This document shows positions 38,317-50,237 of a DNA stretch of 64,000 nucleotides, piece by piece. Under the pieces are notes generated by a model. The model did no database searches, was not told the DNA's origin, and saw only the letters and a program-made list of their open reading frames with translations. The position numbers and the translations under genes are program-made. How positions within the stretch are numbered: the stretch's first letter is position 1; every line of letters starts with the position of its first letter. The stretch lies in the NCBI GenBank assembly GCA_900175165.2, contig FWWN02000650.1, positions 1-64,000 on the forward strand, in the 5' to 3' direction. Source of the stretch: Rhizomucor pusillus (Eukaryota > Mucoromycota > Mucoromycetes > Mucorales > Lichtheimiaceae).

Positions 38317-41170
38317 TCATATCAACAGTTCTACAAATATGTCACTCCGTTTTCTGGAAATACTGTAGCCAAACACCGTTCCGTCAATGTAAAACAAGTA
38401 CAAGATGTATATCGGCGGTGCGCCTGGTTCAGTAATCGCTCTTCGGACGGTCATACCTAGCTTAAAAGTGAGCAGCGGCTGCATTGTATAGAGTATCATA
38501 CAGTTATTACATACCATACAATGGGTAGCTTTGCAATCCTGAGAGGGGCAGGTACTTTTCATTGTTTAAAAGGCATGTTTGGCGTCCGTCGGAAAGTTCA
38601 ACGCGCAGCACACGCATCAATGCAACCATACCCTTCTGACTTGCTACTACCAGCAATTCCAGCTCTGGGATCCATTCTGTCATATTTAATCTATCCATAG
38701 AGCTCAGCAGGCGATCTGCTCGGACGTCGATGTTACTGAGTATCTCCTTTTCTGTGCGAACAACCTTCATGGACTTTGTAGCCTGCAAGACAAACAAGTT
38801 TCTCGCTGTTGTTAGCACTATGTAGTCCCATACGCTCCTCTTTGTCATCTTTTCCATCGCTTCTTCTTCTTTTTCATGCGGGATGATCTTGGGTATCTTT
38901 TTCAGTCGGTATTTGGCCAGTTCTTGTTCATCCAGATCCACCGCATTTTCCCAGTCGCTTAATAATTCGTCATTTTCTACTGGACGACGCTGCTCTGCTT
39001 CGGATCTCCTCCAAGGTGCAAGGTTCTCTGCTTTGTTTAGCCAAGTGCCTGGCATACCTTCTTGCACGCCCTCTACAGGCTCATCCCACGCTGAAGAAGG
39101 TGCACCACTTTGCTGTTGGCGTCTAGTAGAACGTTGAGTCCTTTTTTTTAGTTATCGCGACATTTGGCAGCTAGCCGGATGAGTCCAAACCTATTGCTAC
39201 CATCATCCTGTTCTTGCTGCTGCTGCGTATCCAACTCTGCTGCTTCTTGGTCAAGCCATTGCATATTTTCCTGGCCTGTTTCTTCTGCTGCTGTCTGACG
39301 ATCTTCCTCGGCGAAACGTTCGTATTCGGACATTTCCTGCTCTGTTAACCAAGCTTCATGCTCAGCTTCTTCTGCTAACCGGTGGGCTTCATCGGCATCG
39401 TGGTCATAAGACTCTGCTGCTTCTGAGTCCCATCCTTCCTCCTCTTCTGGTTCAATGTCCTCTTCGTCCACTTCGTGATTCCTTTCTCTCGTTTCAGCTT
39501 CATCATCCATATTTTCATCTTCATGCTCAGGTGGGATCATCCAGCGATCTTGTTCCTCGTAACGAGCGACATCATCTTCATCGTCGTATCCATCAACAAA
39601 TTCGTCTCCATGCGCAGCTATCGCTTCGAGATATGATTCCCCCAATTCTCCTATCGCTTCTTGCTGTCTCTCCAATTCCTCTTGTTCTTGTTGTTCTTCT
39701 TCGATATCAAGCTGAGCAAACTCATTTCCAAGATGTTCTGAGTGGCTTTGGATTTCTGTGTGAGCGTCATCGGTGTAGTTGCCATCTTCCATAGCATCGA
39801 ATATAAAGTCTTGTTCGTCGCCTTCGACGTCGTCGGGATCTATACCGATAATGACAGGCGCGTTCGCGTATCTTGAATCTAGACGATATATCGGTAAAGC
39901 GGCGGAGTGGCGTAAATGCAACGAGCTCAGAGCTGTTGAACGACCGTGTTCCAGCCGTCGAAGATATTCCTGATCCAGCTGCGGGTCGCGAACATATGTT
40001 TGCTTAAACGCGGCTTGCGATATAAACTTAACGGACCATCCCCTGCAAACCCTTTTCTTTTTAATTCACAGCTGCCAGTGTATAGGTATGCATAGTTTAC
40101 CAAGCATCGCTGCCATCACTGTAACGCGGCGACATTTTATGCACAGCGACCTGCTGTTTCTTGACAAGATCCCATATACGGCAGGTCTGGTCGATCGAGC
40201 AGCTTACGATATATCGGCCAGATTCGCTGAAATCAATACAGGGTATATTGTTGTTGTGTCCAATCAGATCGATTTGTTCGAGATTGTCCATCACTGGCTT
40301 GATCGATCTTTTCCGTTTGCCAAAGACCGGATTAGCTCTTGTAAGTTTGTATACATCAAACACGGTGATGCGCCAATTGTTTGCTGAAACTGCGACGATG
40401 CCCTGATCGCCGTGGATAGCCAGGCCCCATGTCGAAGAATGATTTCTAAACAGATCTGTAAGCTTCTATGTTTTTTTACTTGTAATATTTCATCAACTGA
40501 TACTACTCACAGGACCACCAACGGCGGCGCGTCCAAATCTTCCGTCCTCCATATACACACTTCACCACAGGTTGACACACTAATCAGTACCTCCTTTTCC
40601 AACAACCGCCCGACTTTAATCGCATTGATTGTATAATCCTATCGGGAAAACCGTGAGATGTGGAAGAAGCCGAAAATTTCGTTGCATAATCGAACCTCTC
40701 CAAGCTCAGGATGGCCTATCGGTGGAGGTGACGGATTCGATAATCGTTTCCAAGGCTGATTGAAACCGCTGTGTGAGTTGCTGACCTTGTATACATGGAT
40801 AAAGTTCGACGTGGCTGTCACAGATCATGTCACGATGTTGACTACTATGCAACGATGATAAAATGCAACTAACCTACAAAAAATGTATACGGATCCTTTT
40901 CGCTAGCTGCACATAGGTTCATTCGCTATCCGGCGATCATCAATTAGCGAGATTGTGGGCAGCAAAACGGGGGGGATTTTCGGATTACCCATGGCCGCGG
41001 TCCTAGTAGATCGATCTGATGTCCTTCGAGTAAAGTCGACACCTGGGGGATGGGTGGGATGGTAAGCGTGAAAAGTCAATGTGCTGCAAGCTACTTGAAA
41101 ACCTTGCCTCTAGAAGATTGTAGTCACCAAGGGCTTTATCTATGGGTTTATCAAAAGGTTCGCGAGGCAT
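38317..41170 (-). CDS. CRT10: CRT10-like WD-repeat protein
   Basis: Yeast Crt10 influences expression of ribonucleotide reductase genes; its mechanism is not settled. Exons at the 5' end were built by frame: MPREPFDKPIDKALGDYNLL (41170-41108), VSTLLEGHQIDLLGPRPW (40989-41042), RMNLCAASEKDPYTFFV, then ATSNFIHVYKVSNS, DYTINAIKVGRLLEKEVLIS, WGLAIHGDQGIVAVSANN and CIDFSESGRYIVSCSIDQTC with RIWD (WD-type blades). GWSVKFISQAAFKQ follows, then a long Glu/Asp-rich insert (39150-39800). The C-terminal part (MPGTWLNKAENLAPWRR, ELELLVVASQKGMVALMRVL, PIYILYLFYIDGTVFGYSIS) ends at 38317. The first intron keeps frame only with a GC-AG border. The start is uncertain, as upstream in-frame ATGs exist. Confidence 0.82.
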
Positions 41171-41352
41171 TTTTCTTCTTTTCCATTGACAGCTGGTTCT
41201 GCAGGAATGAAAAAAAAAAGAAGCCAGAGTCCGCATTTGGGCAATCCCCGGTTCAGGTCAAAAATGCAATTCAAATGTTTCGTTCTTGTTGTATTTTCTC
41301 CTTCCCCTCACTTTCATACCCATTTGCATTCTTCTTCTTTCTCTTTAGCACA

Positions 41353-42103
41353 ATGAGGCGTCTATTTGTACTCCTCGCGGCCGCTTCTTTCGCCGTTACT
41401 TCGTCCTATGCATGCAACCAAACGTAAAGATATTCTATTACAACAGAAGAGAGAAATTTCCGATCCTGATGAATTTGTCCTAATGTATAGCTTCGATATG
41501 TGCATGAAGACAGCGCAGCTGGCAGTAGATTCGTGCCACAATAGCAAGTCATCGGCGTGCGCTTGCTCTGCGGGGAAGCAGCTGCTGGCATGCTACGCCG
41601 AGTGTCCTGAAGATCCAAAGATGTTCGGTACATATCCATGGTATTGGGCGTAATAAGTCATTTATTCTAACAAGAGATGTATAGACACCGAAGAAAAGCA
41701 GCTGGCTAGAGTAGCCGAGCTGTGCAAGACGCAGGGTGCAGAACTCGAAGCTTCACACAAGGCACCCGCAGTGCACCCGCCTACAATCGATAGTATGCCC
41801 CCTGCTACTTTTCGCGCAGCATCCGCGTCCTCGCATTCTTCTTTGCATGTATCTGCTGCTACTTCCTCTTCTGACCATGCCGCTGCTGCTGCTGCTGCTA
41901 CAAACAGCCAAGTTGTGGAAATCCCAGAACCTATCCATGTCCAGTCGGCTCCTCCTGCTTTGGAAGAATCCCATGCCCACAAGAGCGGAAAGGACGGCCC
42001 GTCTATAACCCGCTCGAACGAAAAAGCCAACTCTGTAGACTCATTAGAGGCATCTGCTTTAGCAGCCCTCCTTCCAATCATTTTGGTTTTGATAGCCAAT
42101 TGA
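41353..42103 (+). CDS. Small cysteine-rich secreted protein, GPI-anchor type
   Basis: The ATG at 41353 opens a signal peptide (MRRLFVLLAAASFAVTSSYA). The next exon gives the cysteine pattern CMKTAQLAVDSCHNSKSSACAC then CYAECPEDPKMF. It joins DTEEKQLARVAELC across an intron with a CTAACA branch site. A Ser/Ala/His/Pro-rich stalk and a hydrophobic C-terminus (SALAALLPIILVLIAN) predict a GPI anchor. The first intron is unclear. A 28-bp intron after NQT fits the frame but is very short; an alternative with donor at about 41395 (GTTACT) gives 55 bp and shortens the signal region. It begins 182 bp from the divergent CRT10 start. The Cys pattern recalls small secreted proteins of Mucorales; function unknown. 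Confidence 0.68.
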
Positions 42104-42191
42104 AACAGTAATAATATCTCTTTTTTCTTTCTTTCTTTCTTTTCGGTCCGCTGCTGTTTGTTCTTGGATACCCTCCTCCGCTGAACTTATC

Positions 42192-42573
42192 ATGGTCGAT
42201 CAAGATGAAAATGAAACTCAAGTAGATCCACGACGATCGCGGCTCTCCACTATGCGCGAACGTTTGGAAGAATATAGAGTGAGGAACGCAGCAATCGTAA
42301 GTAGAGTGTAGCTTGCAATCTCACATACTTTGTTTCTCGCGCTAACAACCATGGGTTGCATAGCTCTCACGAGAACGCGAACTAGAAGAAATGGAAAGGA
42401 GAGAACGCGAGTCAAGACAAAAGTTGGAGCAAGAGCTTAAAAGGATGGCGGCAGAGGCGGTGGACCCGCAACAGTTGCTGTCACAGGTTTTGGCATTGGC
42501 ACGGTCAATGCCGAAGAAGAAAGCGATCGACTGGGCGATTGAATGGCTGAAAGCATACTCCCAAAAACAATAG
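42192..42573 (+). CDS. Small coiled-coil protein (104 aa)
   Basis: Exons 42192-42296 and 42364-42573 flank a 67-bp intron with a GCTAACAAC branch region. The protein begins MVDQDENETQVDPRRSRLST. A strongly charged helix follows, rich in Arg and Glu (about residues 20-65), then VDPQQLLSQVLALARSMPKK and KAIDWAIEWLKAYSQKQ, an amphipathic end with two Trp. I do not recognise the family. Splice signals, clean frames on both sides and heptad-like charge pattern support a real gene. It starts 88 bp after the secreted protein gene on the same strand. Confidence 0.65.
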
Positions 42574-42757
42574 CATCGTAACCATTATTGTACTGTATTT
42601 GCAAGCCGCAGTGCATAGTTCAGATGGTGAGCATTAAGAACATGTTATAGGAAAAGAATGACACTTACTGAATACCTGTTACTCATTTTCTCATTGTGTG
42701 TTTAAATGTGTATCCTATCTATCTGTCGTATGCCATCGACTTATTGTGACATCCACA

Positions 42758-43898
42758 TCACAAGTGCTCTCTGTTGCGACATTTATCTAAACATTTATGA
42801 GAGTGCGAGACAAAGCCTTCGAAATCGCTCAAACTTATACGATTGCATGCTTCATTAATTCTGGTCGTGAGTGTCTCCTTCTCCAAGANCCTACTGCGCT
42901 TGACTTTGCTCTTGACTACCGACCAGAACTGCTCAATAGGGTTGAGATCAGGAGAATAAGACGGAAGATAGGCATACCGGTAACCACGGGACATGATGTA
43001 CTTAGCTATGTCGTTAGACGTATGGATGGGAGCGTTATCCATTACGAGATAGTGGTCCTTCATGTGCGGATACCAGTCCATCTCATCCATTGTGGCCTTC
43101 AAGAAGCTTAGGTAATGGCCTGTTACTGTCCCTGTGCTCTTCTTGGCTGGTGGCTGTGGCAGTCTCAGGCTGCAGTTAATTAGACCTGAGGCAGAGATCG
43201 CGCCCAAAATGGTGGTTGTCTGCGCTCGCGTTTTGGCCACCGTAGCTATTGCAGGCGAACCTTTCTTTGACCAGGCCATACTGCGCTTCATGTTGACATG
43301 GAAGGCAGACTCATCTACGAAGACACAATTAGACCTAAAGTCCATATCGGTTCCCTCCCATTTGCGAATCCAGTCAAGACGCTCTTGAATCTTGGCCCCG
43401 CTGTTCCTGTCTACAGGCTGAAACCGGGTCTTCTTATGTGACAGATTGCACTGCGTCCTCACAAAGTCATAAATGGTACTCTTAGAGACTTTGAGCCCTT
43501 TAAACCTCTGAAGCAGTCGCTCCATCAACTGTTCCAAGACAACAGAAGGGTTCTCATCGACGTACTCTAGAATGACCTTCTTATGCTCTTCACCAAGGAT
43601 ACGCGGANNNNNNNNNNNNNNNNNNNNNNNNNNNNNNNNNNNNNNNNNNNNNNNNNNNNNNNNNNNNNNNNNNNNNNNNNNNNNNNNNNNNNNNNNNNNN
43701 NNNGACTTTGTCGTGATCCGTGTAGAGCGTGTACACTCGCTTGATCGACGCTTCTCTCATGCGAACATCCACATCCTTTTTTACGTCATCAGTCTGCATG
43801 GCGTCTGATGGCCTCTTGCGAGTTCGATTATGCAAATACTGCGTGGATGAACTTAGCGTTTCAAGAGCATACTGCTCTTCGTCGACGACGTAGTCCAT
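42758..43898 (-). mobile_element. Tc1/mariner transposase (DD34E), interrupted by an assembly gap
   Basis: The C-terminal 300 or so residues are open from the stop at 42758 to the gap. They contain a helix-turn-helix segment (VSKSTIYDFVRTQCNLSHKK) and the DDE triad: Asp in NCVFVDESAFHVN, Asp in LVMDNAPIHTSNDIA and Glu in YSPDLNPIEQFW. There are 34 residues between the last two, so this is DD34E. Beyond the gap (43608-43703) an upstream frame starting at 43898 (MDYVVDEEQYALE...MREASIKRVYTLYTDHDKV) looks like the N-terminus. Taken literally the 96 N's put the halves out of frame, but the N length may be arbitrary. One base at 42889 is also unknown. I found no convincing terminal inverted repeats, so the outer borders are unset. 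Confidence 0.85.
43608..43703. other. Assembly gap of 96 undetermined bases
   Basis: A run of N inside the transposase coding region. Gaps within multicopy transposons are usual when reads from different copies do not join. Frame across it cannot be judged. Confidence 0.98.
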
Positions 43899-44259
43899 GG
43901 GCTCAGGTCTGCCGGATTCGTCGACAGCATTGCCTTGCCCATCTTCATAAAAAGAACTGGATGTTCATCTTGTAATCTGAAATTTCAACCATACGATGTG
44001 GCAGGAAGGAGGAAAGCTCGGCTAACAATGTTTACATGCTTTACATACTCTTGGAGGTGCTAAGCTTTGTACGACAATATCTCCGGAAGATGCGACATCC
44101 ACACTTGGGAGAGAGTAATTTATGGAAAGAGTGTATATATTTACATGAATATTTGCATTTTTGTATTTAAACTATCATTGATGAATGAAGACGTCAAGGA
44201 AGGAAAAAATGTACATCCGGAAACGTTGTCAAGGTAAAATGGTATGCGAAGAAAAGAAA
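43899..44259. other. Transposon flank and intergenic region
   Basis: About 360 bp between the presumed transposase start and the 3' end of the CRIPT gene. It is AT-rich, and the transposon's upstream terminus should lie here. No coding frame is supported. Confidence 0.55.
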
Positions 44260-44737
44260 TTATTTTGATGATTGCTTGTAGCTAGTTGTATCGAGAACTT
44301 GCTTGCCACACATGGCGCAAATACCTCGTTTGTACGCGCATTCTAGAACCTCGTTGACTCAGCTTCTACAGGTCATGGCCCCATTTGGGGTAGCTTAACA
44401 CTTACGCTGGCAGTAGTTGGCCTGTGCCTGATGTACTTTGGACTTGCAGATTTTACATTTGCTTTCGTATGGGTTGAATCTACACAAGCTATTAGAGACG
44501 ATGAAAGGAGTAGACTGGGTAGTAGAATCCTGCTGCTTGCCTCAACTTGGCTGATTTGGACAGTAGCTTGTTCTGATTTATTTTACGACCTTCCTGTCCA
44601 GCTGATCAACAGTTAATCACCTTGGCATTGTGTCAATTAAAGCTGATCGCGGTACCTTTTGCGTTCTTTGCACCTTCTTTCCACTTGTCCGGTGCTGCAA
44701 CAGCAGTCAACTTCTTTTCGCATTTCTTGCAAACCAT
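44260..44737 (-). CDS. CRIPT: CRIPT-like cysteine-rich protein
   Basis: CRIPT is a short zinc-binding protein conserved across eukaryotes, first found as a PSD-95 binder in animals and since linked to the minor spliceosome. Exon 1 (from 44737) encodes MVCKKCEKKLTAVAAPDKWK then EGAKNAKGTAI. Middle exons include FNPYESKCKICKSKVHQAQA and QYCQ. The last exon gives AYKRGICAMCGKQVLDTTSY then KQSSK. The CxxC pairs of the family (CKKC, CKIC, CAMC) are all present and length is near the usual 100 residues. The animal-type PDZ-binding tail is not expected in fungi; here the end is KQSSK. Four or so exons with short introns. Confidence 0.92.
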
Positions 44738-46187
44738 GGTGGTGAAAGAGTACGAACGGTCGGAGCAATGCGATCTGCTTCCAAAATCAGAGCGCATTTG
44801 GCAGGAAGATAACACTGTATAATGTCTGTTTTGTATCTTAGATGATAGCTAATGCTGTTTGAAAGTGCCCATTCCTACTTATATGGTTTCTTTGATGTGA
44901 TTTCTACAGTACTGTGGAATTCTGATTATTGCTGCACGGAACAAAATGGAGTACAAATGCGAACTTGCGAGTATATATAAGCGCAAGGTGCACATCAAGA
45001 GGAAGGCGCTAGTGCGCGATCATTTATTAACCTGTTTCTGGTTTTGACAGCTCCAGAATCATAAAACTGACTGAAGGTTATTATTATATTACTAAGTTCT
45101 CAAGGAAAACGGTGGAAAGAACTTTAATAACTTATCCGCGAGACCACTATGTTTTCGTTTTATGTAATTCGCGTTAAGTATCGCTGAAGATATCATTTGA
45201 GTACGCGAACAATTACAGTCTAAAAGGGAACTTTAGAAAAGTACATCGCTAGCATATTGGTATACTTACATATGATGATATACTTTGAAGATAGATCCCG
45301 TGCTGCATGAATGCTCCACCAAACCAAGGATGATACGTCAATTTCATTCATTTGTATATAAAATTCCTTCTTTCCTAAACTCTTCGATTTCCAGCAGGTG
45401 TCTATGGAATTTGGATCGAATTTTTATCATTCCACGCTGGAACTATGGTTCGAAATTATTTATTCTCAGGCTTGCGGACTGAATAAAGGACATTGGGAGC
45501 TGTATGAATTGACTTCAAATCTTGCAGCACTTGTACACTTTTTCCAAAAAAATAATGTCCCTGCAATTTGTCATTTTGGTGTATGAATGTATTATAAATT
45601 TCACGAAATGTGAATTACTTTCGGGAAAAAGTGTATATGTTTGCAAAACCTGCCTTACTAGACCATGTTTTGCACCGATTGCTCCATATCGAAATACGAT
45701 ATGTCGTTGTACTTTTCACCGCTGCGCGTTTTATCATGGTTCCAGCGGAAAGGTTATTATCGCCTGCAATTTGATCGTCGATTTCATTTATCTATCAAGA
45801 GGAATCATGTCAGCAATTCTTGATCCGGTTTTGCCAGGAAACAGGCGGATATGCTTACATCGTTGATTTCGATTGACATATTTGTTTTGAGATGTTTTTG
45901 TGCCCGGGTTCCGTGGTCGTAAGCACTTCCAGGGCCTCATTTCCTTATAAAGGATGCGCTGGTTAGGTGTGAAGATCGACGATTCCATTGCTCCTTTCTT
46001 CATGGAGCCATACAGATAGGAGTGTCGGTATGAACATATTCAAGATAACAAACTAATCCCAAAACTGATGTATACATTGCCTAGGTCGTTTAATATGCCA
46101 TTACTTCGTGCCTTTCCTTTTATTGCCATTTGATGCATGATTCCCTGAAGCACGTAAAGAATAAAAGCACGTGTTGTTTTAAGCTAT
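44738..46187. other. AT-rich gene-free region
   Basis: A 1.45-kb AT-rich stretch. Open frames (plus 45398-45586 and 45522-45866; minus 45788-46003) overlap, are unspliced and match no family I know. The minus frame contains a basic, Asn/Arg-rich sequence that could be a decayed fragment of a mobile element or gene, but I cannot support either. Confidence 0.5.
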
Positions 46188-47942
46188 TTATTGCGGTAGA
46201 GGGTAGGTCTTGGGGAACGGATCCTTGTTTGACAGCACAACAAATCCCTTTTCATGAGAAAGGTATGCCTTCATCATACCCTAATTGAACTGATATATTA
46301 GCAGCAAGAATGCTACATTAGTAAGATGATATTACCCTTGCAATGACATCAGAGAGTATCCATTCAACTTCGGTGGAAGTCATTCTCATTCCAGAGATCT
46401 GTATGGCTCTGTGGAATGTTGACATTGGTATACGGTTGCTTCTGTCCATGAAAACCCATCTAGATTATTACTCTATTAGTTATGCAAAGCAGTAAAATGA
46501 GCATGTTTATACTTACACTTTCTTGAAAATGCGACGATACACCAGCGCCTGGCACCTCTCCAAAGCGAAGAGAGTTCCGGTTGCCAGAGTTCTCCGTCCC
46601 GCGAGCAAATGTTTTATGTTGTTTCTGTACTCTTTGATATTTCCGGTCCGTATATATTCCGTGAATTTCTGATACACCTTCAGCCTTGGAAAGTCTCTCC
46701 AGAGCTTTTTGGTAGGCATACAGCCTCGCATTAAACGAAGAGGCACCAAATATGCCATGATGAGTCTAAACACTGCGTCAGCGCCACATCCAGATTTCTT
46801 TTTTTTCCAATGCCTTACAGCCTTTGTTCGCTATCCTTCCTTCTACATAACATAAACGCTTGCGCAAGCAGATTCTCAGCCTGCCATTCAAAAAAGGTCA
46901 ACAAATATTTTAAGATAATCAGCTCGCGTTCCCTTGACGCACCTTTACGTATTGCTCCTCAGCAAAGTAAAGTCTTCCTATGTAATATAGGTAGGTGACT
47001 CTGTCGCTCTTTGGAAAATCTTCTAATGGAGGTACTTCCGCTGCTTTGATGGCTCGGAGTACATTTTTGCATAGATTTTGCTGCCTCAGCTATATTGTGC
47101 AAAATTGTGTGAGCATATACGAAGATTCTGAAAGCAAGGCTTCATTCTACCTTGAAATATATCCGGAACAGGATCCCGAGAAGCTTGTACGTGGCGTGCT
47201 TTTTACTTTGACTCATGGGGTTTCTACACAGGGGAGAGTTTAAGGAAATTTGATGATGGAATTTTTTAAGCATGCATGTCCATTACCGGTCAGTGATGCA
47301 AATAGAGAACGTTCTGCTGATTATAGTTGCTGCTTCTTCAATTTTCCGTTGTCCATCGGTCGGTGGAATTCCTTTCATCAACATTTCATGATCAGCCTAC
47401 AGAGTATGTACTGAAAATTAAAAGGTCTCCGGTATTCAACGGCGCGCATAAACTTACGCCGCTTGCCAGAAGACGTAGGTTGTCGTTGATCTTGACTAAA
47501 GCTGGCAGACACCAACGAGTCATCTGAGGCAAAGTTCGCTGAAAATTCCTTGTAGAAGTATCAGTAAACGAAATCATTAAAGTAACTAGCATGTTTGCAG
47601 GGCTTACAGCACGAGTTCCTTTTGCGCTTCAAATGCATTCACCAAGGCCTTTTTTTCTCGATATATAAGAACTTTGGAATACGCAGCACCGATTTCTGCC
47701 CACGGTGATTCTGTGCATTGTGCAAATAGACTATCAACTTGTTCCACCTTGAATAGAGTGTTAGTAGAGTGTCTTCCACGCAAAGATCAGGTAGACAGAA
47801 TGCTCACGTCAAGATTTGCATCAAGGATGGAATTAGAGGTTTTGCTGGTAGCTGTAAGCAGTTGGAGAAGCTCCTTCTGATTCTCATTCGAAACGGCTGA
47901 TTCTAGCTTTTCGGTGTATAATCGAACAACTTTTGTTCCCAT
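46188..47942 (-). CDS. PCI-domain protein of the PCID2/CSN12-THP1 family
   Basis: Family members act in the TREX-2 mRNA export complex (Thp1/PCID2) or as Csn12. The N-terminus (from 47942) is MGTKVVRLYTEKLESAVSNE then NQKELLQLLTATSKTSNSIL. Later exons give TESPWAEIGAAYSKVLIYRE, TLPQMTRWCLPALVKINDNL and YIGRLYFAEEQYVKAENLLA. The PCI part runs LIMAYLVPLRLMRGCMPTKK, YQKFTEYIRTGNIKEYRNNI, and the winged helix WVFMDRSNRIPMSTFHRAIQ with EVEWILSDVIARG. It ends KDPFPKTYPLPQ. About nine exons. PCID2 and Csn12 cannot be told apart by eye, so no symbol is given. Confidence 0.85.
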
Positions 47943-48194
47943 TTTGCAACAACAACAAACTGCAGAAACCGGTGTGTGTGTGCCCTGTCACGCGTTTTTA
48001 AGTCCTTCAAACCCTACCAATTTGCGCTCCTCTTGAAAAGACGAACAAAAGCATATCTTTTTGCACAGATACAAAGTACATTTCCAGCGATGATATTCAG
48101 CAACTATGTATTGGATTTTAAAGAGTAGCTCGTAAAAAAGAATTGTATTTACAAAAAATAAGCTGCTGATGAGGGCAAAGTATGAACTGTTAGA

Positions 48195-49329
48195 TCACCA
48201 TCCAAAGCCTTGTGTTTGCGCTATCTGGGTGTCGTAGTCCTCTAATGTAAACTTTAGAATGATCAATGCATACAAGAAGCATGGAAGTACTTAAACTTAC
48301 GTTTAAACGCGACTATGCCTACGATGATGCCAGCGGCGAAAAATATGAGGCTGATCAAGAACCACAGAGCACCCCAAGCCTGACTAGAGAAACAGGAGGG
48401 TCCACAGAGCTGGGCGAACCGTGAAGCGTCCGATTCGTACGCTTTGCGGAATACCAGGTCATCCAAAATATCCCACAGACAGTAGAGGCAAGACATGACT
48501 CTATCGATACACAGGTCAACATTTCGACAAGAAAAGAGATAATGGCTAACAACACGGCGTTTACATACCCGATGAAGAGAACAAAATATTTTAGACCTAC
48601 GCCATGTGCTAACCACCAGAGGAAGACCATGATCGCTATGAATGCTATCCCGATCCCGCGCGTTAACCAGTTCTTGGCCCACCACAAGGTAAGAAGCAGG
48701 CATGTACCCAGGAATATGGATGCAATCTTGGATGCCAAGATGTTGAACCCGCACATGACCAGCACGGCCCCGATAGCAGAAGAGCCCAGGTACCCGGCAG
48801 GCAGCGTACAGTATGGGTTTCCTCCTTGCTGGTTAATCATATATCTCATGTGTAAGTTACCAACGATGGTTTTTTTTTTCTTTTTCAAACGTGCAGGTGC
48901 ATATGTGACACCAACCATTCGCGTGGCACCGCCCTCGTCCGGGTCTATCTCGATGGATTCAATGCGCGCGCATGTCAAGCAGCCGGCGACAGCATGCGAG
49001 AATTCGTGCAGTCCAACAGTTAACAGCTAATAATAGTAGCCGTATGTATATTTCTTTCAAAACAATGCTCTGTATTGGACAAAAAAGGGGGAGGAAGTGG
49101 TATACAGTGGACGACCTACCTTGAAAGGAGCAAGAACAATCTTGGCGATGGGCATGTTCCACAACAACAGGATAGCAAACGTGTACGATGCGATTATAAT
49201 CAAAGTGATGCGCTGATCCTCTGTAGGTGTGATGGCTTCCGCTGCTGCGGACCGCCGAGCAAGCATGTATCGTTTATCTTGGTCTTGATACTCAAGCATC
49301 GCCGCTGTTATTACTGTCGCCGGAGGCAT
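48195..49329 (-). CDS. M50B-like membrane metalloprotease
   Basis: A multi-span protein with the zinc protease motif HEFSH (in TVGLHEFSHAVAGCLTCARI) placed at the start of a hydrophobic segment, as in the fungal M50B-like family related to site-2 proteases. The first exon (MPPATVITAAMLEYQDQDKR onward) carries one span. After HEFSH comes IEIDPDEGGATRMVGGNPYC, then LPAGYLGSSAIGAVLVMCGF with the GYLGSS element of the family, and four more spans. The last intron uses the AG at 48250 to give KQDYDTQIAQTQGFGW. Five exons. The substrate is unknown. The gene diverges from a coiled-coil gene 237 bp away. Confidence 0.85.
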
Positions 49330-49566
49330 CGCGAAACTATACAACGTATGGTAAGGATGAAGGAAAGGAAAACTCGAGGTAGGAAGGAGGCTTCGTGCTT
49401 GAAAAGAGAGAGAAAACAAAAGAAGAATAGAACGGGCCGGGATCGCGTTTAGGCTTGGAGAGCACAAAGGGCATTGTTGTTGTTGTTGTTGTTGCGGCAA
49501 CCCAAATTTGGACAACGGGTGTGGGTTGGGTTGGGGAGAGCGCAGACAGTTTCCCACTTTACTGTC

Positions 49567-49968
49567 ATGCAATCCGACGACGATCACGGTCCCTTCTCGG
49601 TGGAAAAACCTGTCAAAGATGCACGCGATCAGCTTGATCTGTTAAAGACCGATCTAGAGAACCTTAACGATGAGTTGAAAATGGAACGTGACAAACAGCA
49701 GAAACTCGCCAAGGATCTTGACAAGCTGAATCAGATCCTCGAAACCTCCAAAGATACCCAGAAGCTGGAAAAGGAACTCAAAGACGCTCGAGCCGAACTT
49801 GAGACAGTTGAAAAGGACGTGGCACAAGTCCAGGAGTACCTTGAAAAGTCTCAGGAACCGGAAGAAGGAAAAGATGAGCAGACGCTGGAACGATTGAAGG
49901 AGGCTCACGATCGTTTAACTAGAGAATTAGAGGAATTGAAGGAGCGAGTCAAGGCAAAAGAGCAATGA
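49567..49968 (+). CDS. Coiled-coil protein (133 aa)
   Basis: Intronless. After MQSDDDHGPFSVEKPVKDAR nearly the whole protein is a charged heptad helix (for example QLDLLKTDLENLNDELKMER and LEKELKDARAELETVEKDVA), rich in Lys, Glu, Leu and Asp. No domain beyond the coiled coil is visible, so homology by composition would mislead. The ATG at 49567 is preferred over in-frame upstream codons that cross the GTT repeat at 49473-49492. Function unknown. Confidence 0.65.
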   Translation: MQSDDDHGPFSVEKPVKDARDQLDLLKTDLENLNDELKMERDKQQKLAKDLDKLNQILETSKDTQKLEKELKDARAELETVEKDVAQVQEYLEKSQEPEEGKDEQTLERLKEAHDRLTRELEELKERVKAKEQ

Positions 49969-50237
49969 ATTGCACCGTTATTGTACATACTGCATGAAAC
50001 TGTAATATAATATAATGTGTACTTGCATATCTATATAATACGCTGCAAAAATCTGGATGCAATTATTCGAGATTGATATGTAAATCGTAGAAAGCCATGA
50101 AATTAAGGATACAGATATGTAAGCGTGCGTTGTAGATAGATGGACGGTTTTGCGTGAGTTGCGATTGAATCATAAGACTCGTCTGGAATCCTAATCTTTC
50201 CACCTTTGGAAGTCCTTTTGAACTGACGACAGCCGTT

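Noticed and set aside
42748..44103. GACATCCACA occurs at 42748-42757 and 44094-44103, flanking the transposase, considered as terminal repeats
   Set aside because: The copies are direct, not inverted, only 10 bp, and do not border TA dinucleotides in the expected way.
45788..46003. Basic minus-strand frame considered as a retroelement fragment
   Set aside because: No reverse transcriptase, integrase or transposase motif; too short to assign.
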